Below the pieces are notes generated by a model. It had not been told where the DNA came from and did not search any database. It saw only the letters and a program-made list of their open reading frames with translations. A stretch of 64,000 nt of DNA from NCBI RefSeq assembly GCF_039541915.1, contig NZ_BAABHD010000076.1, positions 1 through 64,000 on the forward strand. Direction: 5' to 3'. The translations under genes were made by a program, and so were the position numbers. The stretch is from Nibrella saemangeumensis. Its GTDB lineage: Bacteria; Bacteroidota; Bacteroidia; Cytophagales; Spirosomataceae. Below, in pieces: positions 36,307 to 44,647 of this stretch (positions are counted from its first letter, which is position 1; each line of letters starts with the position of its first letter).

Positions 36307-36738
36307 CTACTCATTATCGGTCAAATAATCTATAATCCTGTCCATTGCTGATTCGGCAGTTCCTATCACCTGCTGATACCAATAGGTGGGATCATCGTGT
36401 ATAACTTTCAAATCTCTATCTTTCAGATCAGGCTTCATATCGCGAGCGAACGTATCTGCATTTGAATGGGCAGACTTTAAATCCTTAAGTGCATCTTCGA
36501 CACGACTTTTTAAAATGCCTGTTACATTAACTGATTCAAGATAATTAATGGCATTTGCAATCGCCCATTGAATTCGTTTTGGGCTTTCAGCGTTGAAATA
36601 AAGTAAGGTAGTAAATGATCTTTTTAAGTTCTGTAACTGAGTAAGGTACTCTCGCGTTGAAATCTGACCCATTGGTTCAATTATTAATAATGCTGAAATT
36701 TCTAGAATTGGTGTGCATATGCTGTTAGCATAAGCCAT
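36307..36738 (-). CDS. Unknown protein in the AT-rich cargo block
   Basis: A mostly helical protein of about 143 residues with no recognised domain (NAINYLESVNVTGILKSRVEDALKDLKSAH). The longest frame begins with TTG at 36756; ATG at 36738 is preferred and another ATG lies at 36672. AT-rich and unlike the phage structural genes in codon use. It lies 79 bp upstream of the metalloprotease gene on the same strand. Confidence 0.5.
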   Translation of the reverse strand: MAYANSICTPILEISALLIIEPMGQISTREYLTQLQNLKRSFTTLLYFNAESPKRIQWAIANAINYLESVNVTGILKSRVEDALKDLKSAHSNADTFARDMKPDLKDRDLKVIHDDPTYWYQQVIGTAESAMDRIIDYLTDNE

Positions 36739-36930
36739 TCGTCCACTTGCAATCAAATCTAAACATAGCTACAGAAAGCGCTACTATCACTGGGTACGTA
36801 ACTTTCATCCTCGACTGGTTAAAGTTATACTACTCGCCTGGCCTATGTAGTTAACAAGTGAGTAAGAACCCTGTCTGCAAGTTAACCGTTAATACAGTTA
36901 TAGTGCTTAAAAGCTAAATTAGCAGCAATA

Positions 36931-37236
36931 TCAGTCTATAAATGCTTCTAGATGCTCATTGAATGCATGTAGAATGAGTATGTACTCATGATATATCTGC
37001 CCGACATCATCTTGCCAATTTCTCTCATCCTCTAAACATAGTTCAAGGAAAGGGCTGCCATTATCTTGCATTCTGATTAGTGCTTTTGCCTGCGCAAAAA
37101 TGTACCTGGCTTCATGTAATTCATGAGGGTTAAATCGCTGCTTTTTCTCCTCAGACCAGTTGCTACATGTTTCCATTCTACTCGTAAGAGTGTCGATCAA
37201 TGCATTTGATCGGTTCAGTAACTTCTTGTAATCCAT
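36931..37236 (-). CDS. Unknown protein in the AT-rich cargo block
   Basis: A 101-residue acidic helical protein (LNRSNALIDTLTSRMETCSNWSEEKK, ILILHAFNEHLEAFID). The ATG at 37236 is chosen; the frame is open to 37290. No family recognised. The 174-bp gap to the next cargo gene holds nothing I can name. Confidence 0.5.
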   Translation of the reverse strand: MDYKKLLNRSNALIDTLTSRMETCSNWSEEKKQRFNPHELHEARYIFAQAKALIRMQDNGSPFLELCLEDERNWQDDVGQIYHEYILILHAFNEHLEAFID

Positions 37237-37412
37237 TCCTAAATATTTAAAATTACCTGTCGGGGTGGTTGGCTTGGCTCTAAAGCACACCTGTTAGGTC
37301 GGTTTAACTAGTGCCGCTTTCTGCCTAGAAGCTATTTGTATTTAGTTGGCTTTCTTGAAGCACACTTGCCCACTATGATTGCCCTGCTAAAATAGAATTC
37401 AAATGTAGATAT

Positions 37413-37446
37413 AAAAAACTCCGGGTTCTTAGCCGGAGCTTTTTTA
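37413..37446. terminator. Bidirectional terminator
   Basis: A six-base stem (37419-37424 with 37433-37438) is flanked by a run of six A on one side and six T on the other, so it can work on both strands. It ends the leftward late operon before the cargo genes. Confidence 0.82.
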
Positions 37447-37470
37447 TGAATATCAGTCATTATGCTGGTA

Positions 37471-37899
37471 TCAATCGATATTATCCCCAAGGTGTTCGTG
37501 GTAGCGTTCGGCTCTCACAGGGGCCGAAGCCACAGGTGGAGCGTGGTCGTCTTTTTCGCTTATGACCTCTGTGGGCGGGTTGCCCCCATTAAGCCGCACT
37601 GAAGCGTGACGACGCTGGGTGTGGCTTTCTTTGAACTCCTCCCATGGACAAGTGGGACAGTGTTTAACCTGTGAGCGGTTCTCACTGCGGTAGCGGACGG
37701 CAAAGGCGCAATCGTCGCATTGGTAGATCGCCAGTGAATCAATTTCCGAAGCGTGAACCATACCGACCGTATCGGCCTGCACCGACCAGTTTACAGCCTT
37801 TGGGTTGTCAACTACTTCCACGCAGCCCCAAAGCATACTACTAAAAGATATAAGGCCGCACAATGCAATAGATGTCTTTTTTGTTGCGTATCTTCTCAT
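37471..37899 (-). CDS. Phage lipoprotein with zinc-ribbon, lysis cassette
   Basis: A 142-residue lipoprotein with lipobox ending at Cys26 (MLWGC). The mature protein has two CxxC pairs (QCDDCAF and KHCPTCPW) about 26 residues apart, a zinc-ribbon-like arrangement, and a polar tail. It overlaps the end of the endolysin gene by 59 bp in another frame. By position after a membrane protein and an endolysin it may act as an outer-membrane spanin, but no spanin motif is visible. Confidence 0.65.
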   Translation of the reverse strand: MRRYATKKTSIALCGLISFSSMLWGCVEVVDNPKAVNWSVQADTVGMVHASEIDSLAIYQCDDCAFAVRYRSENRSQVKHCPTCPWEEFKESHTQRRHASVRLNGGNPPTEVISEKDDHAPPVASAPVRAERYHEHLGDNID

Positions 37900-38491
37900 C
37901 GTAGACTCCTTGTTTACCCGTTGGTTTTTTAACCGTTAGTACGCCCCGGTCAGAGGTATTGCCCTCGACCGTTTTACAGTGTACACTTCCTTCCATCCAG
38001 TCCTCCAGCAGTCCTATATGCCAGAACCCGCTCTGGTAGAAGACTACCACATCGTTGCGCTGCGGCTTCATGGGCCTGCCGTCCGGCCGGATGGTGGGGC
38101 CACCGTAGCGGTTCCAGACGATATACTGCTTTTTCTGTGCCCAGTACCGCGCCATTGTCGCCAGCGCTATATCGTGCTTCCAGCCCGCCTGCCTGATAGC
38201 CCAATCCACCGACGAGCCGCAGTAGGGACTGTCGGCCGGAATTTTCCAGTAGGTGCGGTTGTAGACCGTTATGCGTGGGTGGTCGTTGCGGTTCGTCCGC
38301 TCCCGTACCCAGTTCTCACCTTTCAGCACCGCTACAGGGTCAAGTCCTGTAGACTGAGCGGAAACAGCGCCAGAAAGGCCACAAAAAACGACAAGAACAG
38401 CAGCGCAAAAAAGGCGATACGCACCAGCGCTCCGGAACGGCCGTAGGGGTCTTTCAGGTCTGAATACAGGTCGAAGTCTTTTGATGTCCAT
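37841..38491 (-). CDS. CHAP/NlpC-like endolysin with signal peptide
   Basis: A 216-residue protein with a long basic start, a hydrophobic signal segment (YRLFCAAVLVVFCGLSGAVSAQ) and a cysteine-peptidase domain: Cys91 in YCGSSVDW, His158 in FWHIGL and a third polar residue in TVEGNTSD. This is the layout of phage CHAP-type peptidoglycan hydrolases. Export by the host Sec system would make it independent of a large-hole holin. Its first 160 bp overlap the preceding membrane protein gene in another frame. Confidence 0.82.
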   Translation of the reverse strand: MDIKRLRPVFRPERPLRPFRSAGAYRLFCAAVLVVFCGLSGAVSAQSTGLDPVAVLKGENWVRERTNRNDHPRITVYNRTYWKIPADSPYCGSSVDWAIRQAGWKHDIALATMARYWAQKKQYIVWNRYGGPTIRPDGRPMKPQRNDVVVFYQSGFWHIGLLEDWMEGSVHCKTVEGNTSDRGVLTVKKPTGKQGVYDEKIRNKKDIYCIVRPYIF

Positions 38492-38994
38492 CCGTTGAGG
38501 TACGTGTAAATGCGGGGGAAAACCATGAAAAACATTATGACCGCAGCGGCCACACCGGACAGGCAGGGTATCAACGCGCCGACCGCCTTTTTCAAAAACA
38601 GTATCCGGAAATCACCGATAGAGCCGTCCGAAGGCGTGATGTAGCGGGCCAGATTGTCGTACCAGATCACGCACAGATACCACACCAGCGCCCCAACGGC
38701 CATGTACAGCGTACTGATTAGGTGCGCCAGCCCGCTTTTTCGCTCCGGCTGCTTTTGATACGGCTCCTCGTTCACCTTGCCATCCGGCTCCGATGCCTGA
38801 TCGGGAAGCGCCCAGGCAGGCACATCAGCCGCCTGCTGCCGCAGTACACGCTCCGTATAGCGATCCTGCGGGTGTTTGTCCTGGGGCCGCAACGGGCCGT
38901 ATTCAACCTCCTGTTTCAACTCGCGAACTCTCAGTGTCAGCAGTACCACCAGTACCACCAGACCCAGCAGCGTCAGCATGGTAAGCAGATTCAT
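38332..38994 (-). CDS. Phage membrane protein, holin candidate
   Basis: A 220-residue protein with four hydrophobic segments: residues 2-21, about 95-115, 135-160 and 195-215, with a charged coil from 22 to 85. It comes just before the endolysin and overlaps it by 160 bp. Such overlap and position are typical for holins or membrane parts of lysis cassettes, but the size is larger than most holins, so this is a candidate only. Confidence 0.65.
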   Translation of the reverse strand: MNLLTMLTLLGLVVLVVLLTLRVRELKQEVEYGPLRPQDKHPQDRYTERVLRQQAADVPAWALPDQASEPDGKVNEEPYQKQPERKSGLAHLISTLYMAVGALVWYLCVIWYDNLARYITPSDGSIGDFRILFLKKAVGALIPCLSGVAAAVIMFFMVFPRIYTYLNGWTSKDFDLYSDLKDPYGRSGALVRIAFFALLFLSFFVAFLALFPLSLQDLTL

Positions 38995-39030
38995 CTGTCT
39001 CCGTTTATAATGTCCGTATTGATTGTCAGG

Positions 39031-39059
39031 AAGGGCCGGTCACCACTGACCAGCCCCTT
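39031..39059 (-). terminator. Hairpin after the capsid gene
   Basis: A stem of about 11 pairs with one mismatch and one bulge (39031-39042 with 39047-39059) lies between the capsid gene and the lysis cassette. No strong T run; it may reduce lysis gene expression. Confidence 0.4.
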
Positions 39060-39066
39060 AAACTCA

Positions 39067-40245
39067 TTATTCCAGCGTCTCAACGAGCTGCGCCCCATAA
39101 ATGCCAGTGACCGTATCCCAGCCGCCATATAGTTTATGGTAGCCCGCAGGCCGCACGAACGTACCCCAATGAGCCGACGGCGTGACCGTGAAGTAGGGGT
39201 ACTTGCCCGTGTCGTACTCGCGGGCGCGGATGTCGAAACGCATGGCAAAGCTGCCGCTGTCGTACTGCGCGATCTGCACCGCTGCCGAACTGAACGAGGT
39301 GTTGGCCACCTTCTTCTGTTTGACGATATACTCGTGTTCCAGAATCGTCTGCATACAGGCCGCACCAGCATCCATGAGAATGATCTTGCCCGGCCCATAT
39401 GTGATGTCGATCTGCGGGTCGTAGTACCATTCCACCGCCAGCGTGTTGTACATGGCCTGCTGATTCAGGATGATGTCGTTCATGGAAGCGACCTTCTGAT
39501 CTTCCATAAACTTCACCAGCAGCTTGCCACCCACGACGATCAGCTTGCCCTTGATCTTATGAATACGTTTGAGCAGGTTGATCCACTGCCAGAAGTCTTT
39601 GCGGGCTGTTCCATCCGTATTGAAAAGTGGAATGTTAGGCAGCGCCAGGTTAGCCGGGGCAGTCTTACCGTACATCAGGTTCCCGCCGATGCCCGCAATT
39701 AGTGCCGACAGTACGGACGTGTTGATCGGCACCAACAGACCCTGCTCAATGGTCGAAAGAATCTCGGAGCCGACTTCAATCAGCCCGCCAAGCTGGCCCA
39801 CGTCCTGCGTGAAGCCGTTCATGTTCCTGGCCAGATACCGACGCGCTTCCCCTTCCAGCTTAATCAAATCCAGCGTGTAGAACTTATGGTCGTACTCGCG
39901 GTGGTTGTTGTAACGCACGTCCAGTTCTACCGGGTCTTTCATTTCCTCCCCGCCGTCTACCACCTGCCGGGTGTTGCGCGTCTCAGCCGGAACGTACTGC
40001 TGCTTGTAGTTGAGCCGGATAACCGGGATAATATCATCGACACCGCCCGGCCCCTTCTCTATCGACAGCCGTTTCTCACCGTCGGCCACTTCGGCGCTCA
40101 TGGCCTTCTTCAAGCCCAGAAGCTGCGGAGAACTCATAGCCTGAAGCGTACCGATTTCTTCAAAACGCATACCGTTTTCAGCGGTGTGCATAATGGCCGC
40201 CCGCATGATTCGGGCAAGCCCTAAATTCACATCATTTGCTGCCAT
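39067..40245 (-). CDS. Major capsid protein candidate
   Basis: A 392-residue protein of mixed alpha/beta composition. Position directly downstream of a scaffold-like gene and a portal, its length and its lack of secretion or catalytic motifs fit the major capsid protein of an HK97-fold phage. I recognise no decisive motif. A hydrophobic segment in the middle (INTSVLSALIAGIGGNLMYG) and repeated aromatic C-terminal residues (YFTVTPSAHWG) are seen. Confidence 0.65.
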   Translation of the reverse strand: MAANDVNLGLARIMRAAIMHTAENGMRFEEIGTLQAMSSPQLLGLKKAMSAEVADGEKRLSIEKGPGGVDDIIPVIRLNYKQQYVPAETRNTRQVVDGGEEMKDPVELDVRYNNHREYDHKFYTLDLIKLEGEARRYLARNMNGFTQDVGQLGGLIEVGSEILSTIEQGLLVPINTSVLSALIAGIGGNLMYGKTAPANLALPNIPLFNTDGTARKDFWQWINLLKRIHKIKGKLIVVGGKLLVKFMEDQKVASMNDIILNQQAMYNTLAVEWYYDPQIDITYGPGKIILMDAGAACMQTILEHEYIVKQKKVANTSFSSAAVQIAQYDSGSFAMRFDIRAREYDTGKYPYFTVTPSAHWGTFVRPAGYHKLYGGWDTVTGIYGAQLVETLE

Positions 40246-40278
40246 ACGGCGTTATACAACAGGTTAATCGTGTGACAA

Positions 40279-41154
40279 TCATTTATCCTCCTTTGCTTCC
40301 ATTTCCAGCATAGCCCGCAAAGCGGCATTGCTGCCCTTAGCCTGGGCATCCCCTTTGGGAATCTGGATTTCTTCGGATGAGGAGGTGTTCGACTTCTTAG
40401 CCCAATCGAAGCGCGTGATGGTCTGCTCAGCCAGATCAACCAGCGTTGCCGCCCGGCCACCGATCAGCGCCGGTTGCTCCGGCGAGTCGGCCCGCATCAG
40501 CTTGCCGGTTTCGTGGTCGATAACGACCTTGATGGTTTTGCTGCCGTCTTTCAGACCACCCTCCAGCACTTCCTGTGCGTCGGCCAGAAAGTTGCGCTCA
40601 AAGTGCCGGTCGCCGGACACATCTTTGAGCTTGCCGGACTTGATGGCCGCAATCAGCAGCCGGGTATTGGTAGCGTCCTGCTGTCTGGCCGTTACCTGCC
40701 CCTTTACCGTCTCGTACTCGGATTTGGCTACATAGTCGGTTTCGATTTTGCTTTTCAGCGCATCGAACTCTGCCTTCAGGTCTTCGTAGTTGGCGTCACC
40801 TTTTTTGGTGCCCAGCTCATCGAAGTGCTTCAGCAGAAAATTGTACTTCTTGTAAGAGTCAGCACCCAGCTTCGCGTATTCCGCTTTGGCTTCCGGCGTC
40901 AGCTTACCCTCGTAGTTCTTCAGGATTTTGTCTACGCCGTCCAGCGCTTCCGCTTTGGCTCTGCCCTTGATCTTGCTGAAAACCGCGTCGTTGCCCGCAG
41001 CCTCGTCGGCAGTCATCAGCGCAGCAATGATCTTTTCAGCCTTTTCGTCATCGACTTCGCCATCGAGATCATTCAGCAGTTCAGTGAGTTCAGCATCCGA
41101 AAGATGCTCAGTGACTTTCTTTAAGATTCGTTCGAGAACTGATCTCCGTTTCAT
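40279..41154 (-). CDS. Capsid scaffold-like protein
   Basis: A 291-residue strongly charged, mostly helical protein with a coiled-coil centre (YEDLKAEFDALKSKIETDYVAKSEYETVKGQVTARQQ), the usual look of phage scaffolding proteins that shape the procapsid. It lies 33 bp upstream of the capsid gene and downstream of the portal. The N-terminal half is very acidic. Motif copy 6 lies 28 bp before its start. Confidence 0.75.
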   Translation of the reverse strand: MKRRSVLERILKKVTEHLSDAELTELLNDLDGEVDDEKAEKIIAALMTADEAAGNDAVFSKIKGRAKAEALDGVDKILKNYEGKLTPEAKAEYAKLGADSYKKYNFLLKHFDELGTKKGDANYEDLKAEFDALKSKIETDYVAKSEYETVKGQVTARQQDATNTRLLIAAIKSGKLKDVSGDRHFERNFLADAQEVLEGGLKDGSKTIKVVIDHETGKLMRADSPEQPALIGGRAATLVDLAEQTITRFDWAKKSNTSSSEEIQIPKGDAQAKGSNAALRAMLEMEAKEDK

Positions 41155-41181
41155 GCGTGGGGCGGGGCCGAAACCCCCATA

Positions 41182-41199
41182 AATAATATTAATATTGAC
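41182..41199 (-). promoter_or_regulatory. Phage 18-bp motif, copy 6
   Basis: Read on the - strand GTCAATATTAATATTATT, 28 bp before the scaffold gene start. Confidence 0.65.
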
Positions 41200-41220
41200 A
41201 AACCATTTATAAGATTAAAC

Positions 41221-41511
41221 TCATGCCTTCTTAGCCTCGGCAAACGGCTCAACGGTATATTCCCGGCGTCGGCCCATAGCGTCGTTTACCTCCTTGTATT
41301 TAGGTATCCCCAGCAGCTTGATACCCTGGGGAAACTGCAACGGGTCGCCGTCCTTGTCGCGCTCCAAATCTTCGTACCAAGCCTTGCTGACGACAAGCTG
41401 ACGATCATTCTCAATCTTTTTCTGTTTGCCGCCCACCGAAACCGAGCGGCCAGCGACCTCTACGACAATCTCATCCGTATCGGCCAGTTCAGCGTACTTT
41501 TTACCTGCCAT
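41221..41511 (-). CDS. Small phage protein, unknown
   Basis: A 96-residue basic beta-rich protein between the portal and scaffold genes (EIVVEVAGRSVSVGGKQKK). Its place suggests a head-associated role. Motif copy 7 lies ten bases before its ATG. Confidence 0.6.
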   Translation of the reverse strand: MAGKKYAELADTDEIVVEVAGRSVSVGGKQKKIENDRQLVVSKAWYEDLERDKDGDPLQFPQGIKLLGIPKYKEVNDAMGRRREYTVEPFAEAKKA

Positions 41512-41520
41512 ATTATTTTA

Positions 41521-41538
41521 GTTAGTATTAATAGTTAC
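41521..41538 (-). promoter_or_regulatory. Phage 18-bp motif, copy 7
   Basis: Read on the - strand GTAACTATTAATACTAAC; with one base changed it would be a perfect 18-bp palindrome. It lies ten bases before the ATG of the 96-residue gene. Confidence 0.7.
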
Positions 41539-41554
41539 AAAGCGAAAATAAAAA

Positions 41555-43567
41555 TTATTTCGTTTCCTGCTCTATCTGGTCAATATTTTGGGCATCGACG
41601 GCGGGCCGCATGGTCATTGTCTCCAGTTGCGGAAAACCCTGCTGACCTGCACCACTGACGGCCATGCCAGTTGTGTACGGCCCCATCAGTTCCCGCACCC
41701 GGCGGTAGAGTTCTTCCCGCTGCTGCTTCAACGGCAGCTCAAAAAAACCTTCGTCGTCAATCAGCGCATCACTCACCAGACCGTCAAAGTGAATACTGAG
41801 CCAGAAACGTTCCAGCGCCTTCTTCTGCTGCGAACTCTGCGGGTCACGGAACAGCATCGACATATAGAATGCCTTTGTCTCGTCGGTCATATCCTTGTAG
41901 GGGTCAAGCAGCTTGCGGAGCTTGTAGCGCAGAAACTCCGGCGTCTTTTCCCCGACCGTGTACATCAGCATCTTTGTCTCGAAGACTTCCACCAGTGTCG
42001 GGTCGTAACCCCGCTCTTTGGCATTGTTCAGCTCCTCCCTGGTCAGCTCAGCATTCTCCAGATTGAAGCGAACCGGCACCATCACGTCCGGCACCATCAC
42101 CCCGTCACGGCCGCTGGCTCCGTAGCGCTGGGCGTCTATGCACTCGTAGGCAAACCGCAGCAGACTCAGCACATGAGCCGCCTGCGTGTTGAGTTCCCGG
42201 TACAGCTCCTCCCGGTCATACCGCTTACTCGTACCGGACACCTCCAGCGGGGTCTGACGAATAAACTGCATGTTGATGGTCGCATAGGCTTCGTTGGTGT
42301 TTTCCTTGAACTGCTTGCAGAGTTCCTGAAGCGATTCAATGTTACGCGGAATGAACCCGCCAGGCGCACCGGGCGGAATCTTGCCGGTGTCACCGTTCAT
42401 AAAGCCCATGTTCTCCTGACCAGTTACCCAGATAATGCCCACGCCGGAGCCGGACACGTCGAAGCCGGTGCCTTTGCAGACGGGACATTCTTCGGTGTCG
42501 GTGATAACCTCCACGCCTTCAATCGTCGCCTGCTTGTAGACCACGCCACCGACGCAGCCCTTCTGCTTGCACTTGTTGGTAGACCTGCGCCACTCCTGCG
42601 AACTCACATGGAAGTTCTTTTCCACCTGAATGTCGTTCTGGTCTTGCAACGCCAGCTTAATGAACGGAATGGCGTCCGATAGCAGCGACTCGTACCACTC
42701 CTCTTTTTTGGCGTTTCGCGCCCGGCGCTTCAAGCCCAGCTTACGAGCGGGTAACCCGTTGCAGTAGTGGAGCGGTGGGCGGAACACCTGCGCCAGCTCC
42801 GTAACCGGATTGCCGTCCGCGTCAACCGTATCAAACGGCTCATACGCCAGACCCAGTATCTGCCAGCCCGCCGTTGGATCTCTGCCGGGTAAAACGGTGC
42901 CTGCCGGAGTATCGGAGGTCTGCCGGGCAATGCAATAGCTTTCGTGGTCAATGAAGAAAATGATTGACCCTTCCTGCTTCATTTCCTGCCCTACCTGAAT
43001 CCAGCTCTTTTCCGTAGAGAGCAGCACGGCCTTTTTGCCCTTCTGAAACAGCCAGACATTTCCGGCCGGAATCAGATGCAGCCGGGGCTTCACGTACTCG
43101 TTCTCATCATAGCTTGGCGCGTCCGGCAGTGTCAGCAGCACCGCGTTCGGGTCGCGCACGTAACCCGGTATGGCGTTGGCAAAGAACCAGTCCATCACCG
43201 AGCCGTCTTCCGAAAAGCCTTTGCCGCAGTAGGTTTCCAGCTTGTCCTCGTCGGGCAGCTCGGAGCTGGGAAACTTCACGTCAAAATCATCCGCCTGCCG
43301 GATATAGCCGAATACCGACGTAACCCGGTTGATGAATCCCACAAACGGATTGACGAATATTTCCCGGCGATAATCCTTGTACTGCTTCTGCTCTTTGGGC
43401 CGGTTGACATCCAGAAATTTGGGGTACTTGGTCGAAAAGACCTCCTCGATCTCGGCCGCGTGGTCAACCGCACATTTATAGTATTCGTGCAGCAGTGGCC
43501 CCGATGGCTGGCCTCCGTTGGCCCCCACCTTCAGGTACGGCAGAATGTCAAGTTCAAAGCTCAGCAT
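41555..43567 (-). CDS. Phage portal protein with inserted zinc knuckle
   Basis: About 670 residues with the character of a portal: a long mixed fold, a central helical region and an acidic C-terminal domain. At residues 333-364 it has Cys333-x4-Cys338 ... Cys361-xx-Cys364 followed by GTG, a zinc-finger-like loop resembling the DnaJ zinc repeat; this is unusual in portals. I chose the ATG at 43567; a GTG three codons upstream at 43576 is also possible. Portals form the DNA channel at the capsid vertex; the scaffold and capsid genes follow downstream. Confidence 0.75.
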   Translation of the reverse strand: MLSFELDILPYLKVGANGGQPSGPLLHEYYKCAVDHAAEIEEVFSTKYPKFLDVNRPKEQKQYKDYRREIFVNPFVGFINRVTSVFGYIRQADDFDVKFPSSELPDEDKLETYCGKGFSEDGSVMDWFFANAIPGYVRDPNAVLLTLPDAPSYDENEYVKPRLHLIPAGNVWLFQKGKKAVLLSTEKSWIQVGQEMKQEGSIIFFIDHESYCIARQTSDTPAGTVLPGRDPTAGWQILGLAYEPFDTVDADGNPVTELAQVFRPPLHYCNGLPARKLGLKRRARNAKKEEWYESLLSDAIPFIKLALQDQNDIQVEKNFHVSSQEWRRSTNKCKQKGCVGGVVYKQATIEGVEVITDTEECPVCKGTGFDVSGSGVGIIWVTGQENMGFMNGDTGKIPPGAPGGFIPRNIESLQELCKQFKENTNEAYATINMQFIRQTPLEVSGTSKRYDREELYRELNTQAAHVLSLLRFAYECIDAQRYGASGRDGVMVPDVMVPVRFNLENAELTREELNNAKERGYDPTLVEVFETKMLMYTVGEKTPEFLRYKLRKLLDPYKDMTDETKAFYMSMLFRDPQSSQQKKALERFWLSIHFDGLVSDALIDDEGFFELPLKQQREELYRRVRELMGPYTTGMAVSGAGQQGFPQLETMTMRPAVDAQNIDQIEQETK

Positions 43568-43578
43568 AGTGTCCACAC

Positions 43579-43614
43579 AAAGAGCGCTGCCCGCAGCTAA
43601 CGGACAACGCTCTT
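43579..43614 (-). terminator. Hairpin before the portal gene
   Basis: A 7-bp perfect stem (43579-43585 with 43608-43614), extended by two further pairs past a mismatch, lies between the 318-residue gene and the portal. On the - strand it is followed by TTTG. A weak internal terminator candidate. Confidence 0.45.
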
Positions 43615-43625
43615 AATTGAAGTCA

Positions 43626-44582
43626 TTAGGCCGGATTGACGTGAATGGTGAACGTGTACTTACCACGCACACCGGTAGCATTCTCAGCTACCACCGTGTA
43701 CGTGTAGCGACCCACCGGCAACGTATTTCCTACAGTTACCTTACCGGTATTGCTGTCCACCGTCACCGGCTCCGCGTTGGGAATGGCCTTGTTGCCGTCT
43801 TTAAAAATGCTGTATACCGGAGAGCCAGCCGCCTGCTCCACAGTGCGGGTGAAGTGTCCGCCTGTGCCTGTTACCATCGTGTACCGGCCTTCGGCACCTG
43901 CTACGGCCGTCAGACCGGTAGGCGCTCCGTAAGCACCAAAGGTGTAGGCAATCCGCTCGGCGTCCAGATCATCCTCGTTGATGCCGACCCATGGCTCCAG
44001 CTCGCCTTTTTCGTCATTGTAGGAAATCTGGAAGCCGCCCGTCACTTCTTCCAGCGCGTTGCCGGTCAGCGCGGACCCGATGCCTTTAAAAATCGGCTGG
44101 TTTCTGCGGTAGCGGATTTGCTGAACGGTCGTGTCGGTAAACACAAACACGTCGAATTTCTTGGTACGCCGACGCAAAGCGTTCAGGAAAGGCGTGTTCA
44201 GGAATGAGTTCTTGTAGGTAAACTCAATCAACTCTTTAACGTGACCAGTTGGGCGCGGCTCGGTGTAGGAACCATACGCCTGCGATTCCATCATTTCCTC
44301 CGGCCGGGCTTTTGAGCCGTTGACCGTACCGTTTCCGAAGAAATACGCCTTACCCTCAAAGGTCAGGCCCACCAGCAGATCGACAATGTTGGAAGCGTCC
44401 ACCAGCACCGGCTGACCACCGCCCGACGGGGTGAAGCTCTCGCCCAGTGTAATCAGGTCGCGCTCGACCATCACACAGGCGATGTAGTTGGAGATCGGGT
44501 TTTGCTTGCCATCCTCCAACTCCCGCTTTATTACCACCGCATCTTCCAGTTCATCCAGCAGAAAGTTCTTTACCGTGTTCAT
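43626..44582 (-). CDS. Phage structural protein with Ig-like domain
   Basis: A 318-residue protein. The C-terminal third resembles a cadherin- or Ig-like beta sandwich (EPVTVDSNTGKVTVG, GRYTYTVVAENATG), common on phage particle surfaces. The N-terminal part is not recognised. It could be a decoration, tube or head-associated protein. Motif copy 8 is 27 bp before its start. Confidence 0.6.
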   Translation of the reverse strand: MNTVKNFLLDELEDAVVIKRELEDGKQNPISNYIACVMVERDLITLGESFTPSGGGQPVLVDASNIVDLLVGLTFEGKAYFFGNGTVNGSKARPEEMMESQAYGSYTEPRPTGHVKELIEFTYKNSFLNTPFLNALRRRTKKFDVFVFTDTTVQQIRYRRNQPIFKGIGSALTGNALEEVTGGFQISYNDEKGELEPWVGINEDDLDAERIAYTFGAYGAPTGLTAVAGAEGRYTMVTGTGGHFTRTVEQAAGSPVYSIFKDGNKAIPNAEPVTVDSNTGKVTVGNTLPVGRYTYTVVAENATGVRGKYTFTIHVNPA

Positions 44583-44608
44583 TCAATAGATGTGGTTTTA
44601 TTTTCTAA

Positions 44609-44626
44609 AGTAATAATAATACTAAC
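44609..44626 (-). promoter_or_regulatory. Phage 18-bp motif, copy 8
   Basis: Read on the - strand GTTAGTATTATTATTACT, 27 bp before the 318-residue structural gene; it runs into TACTTTAG, a near -7 element. Confidence 0.68.
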
Positions 44627-44647
44627 TCACTCAAGAAAAAAATTCTA

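Noticed and set aside
36307..37236. Toxin-antitoxin pair in the cargo block
   Set aside because: The two genes are 174 bp or more apart, without known toxin or antitoxin motifs and without overlap.
41588..42682. Long + strand open frame opposite the portal gene
   Set aside because: Shadow of the portal frame; low-complexity His/Leu/Arg translation without known motif.
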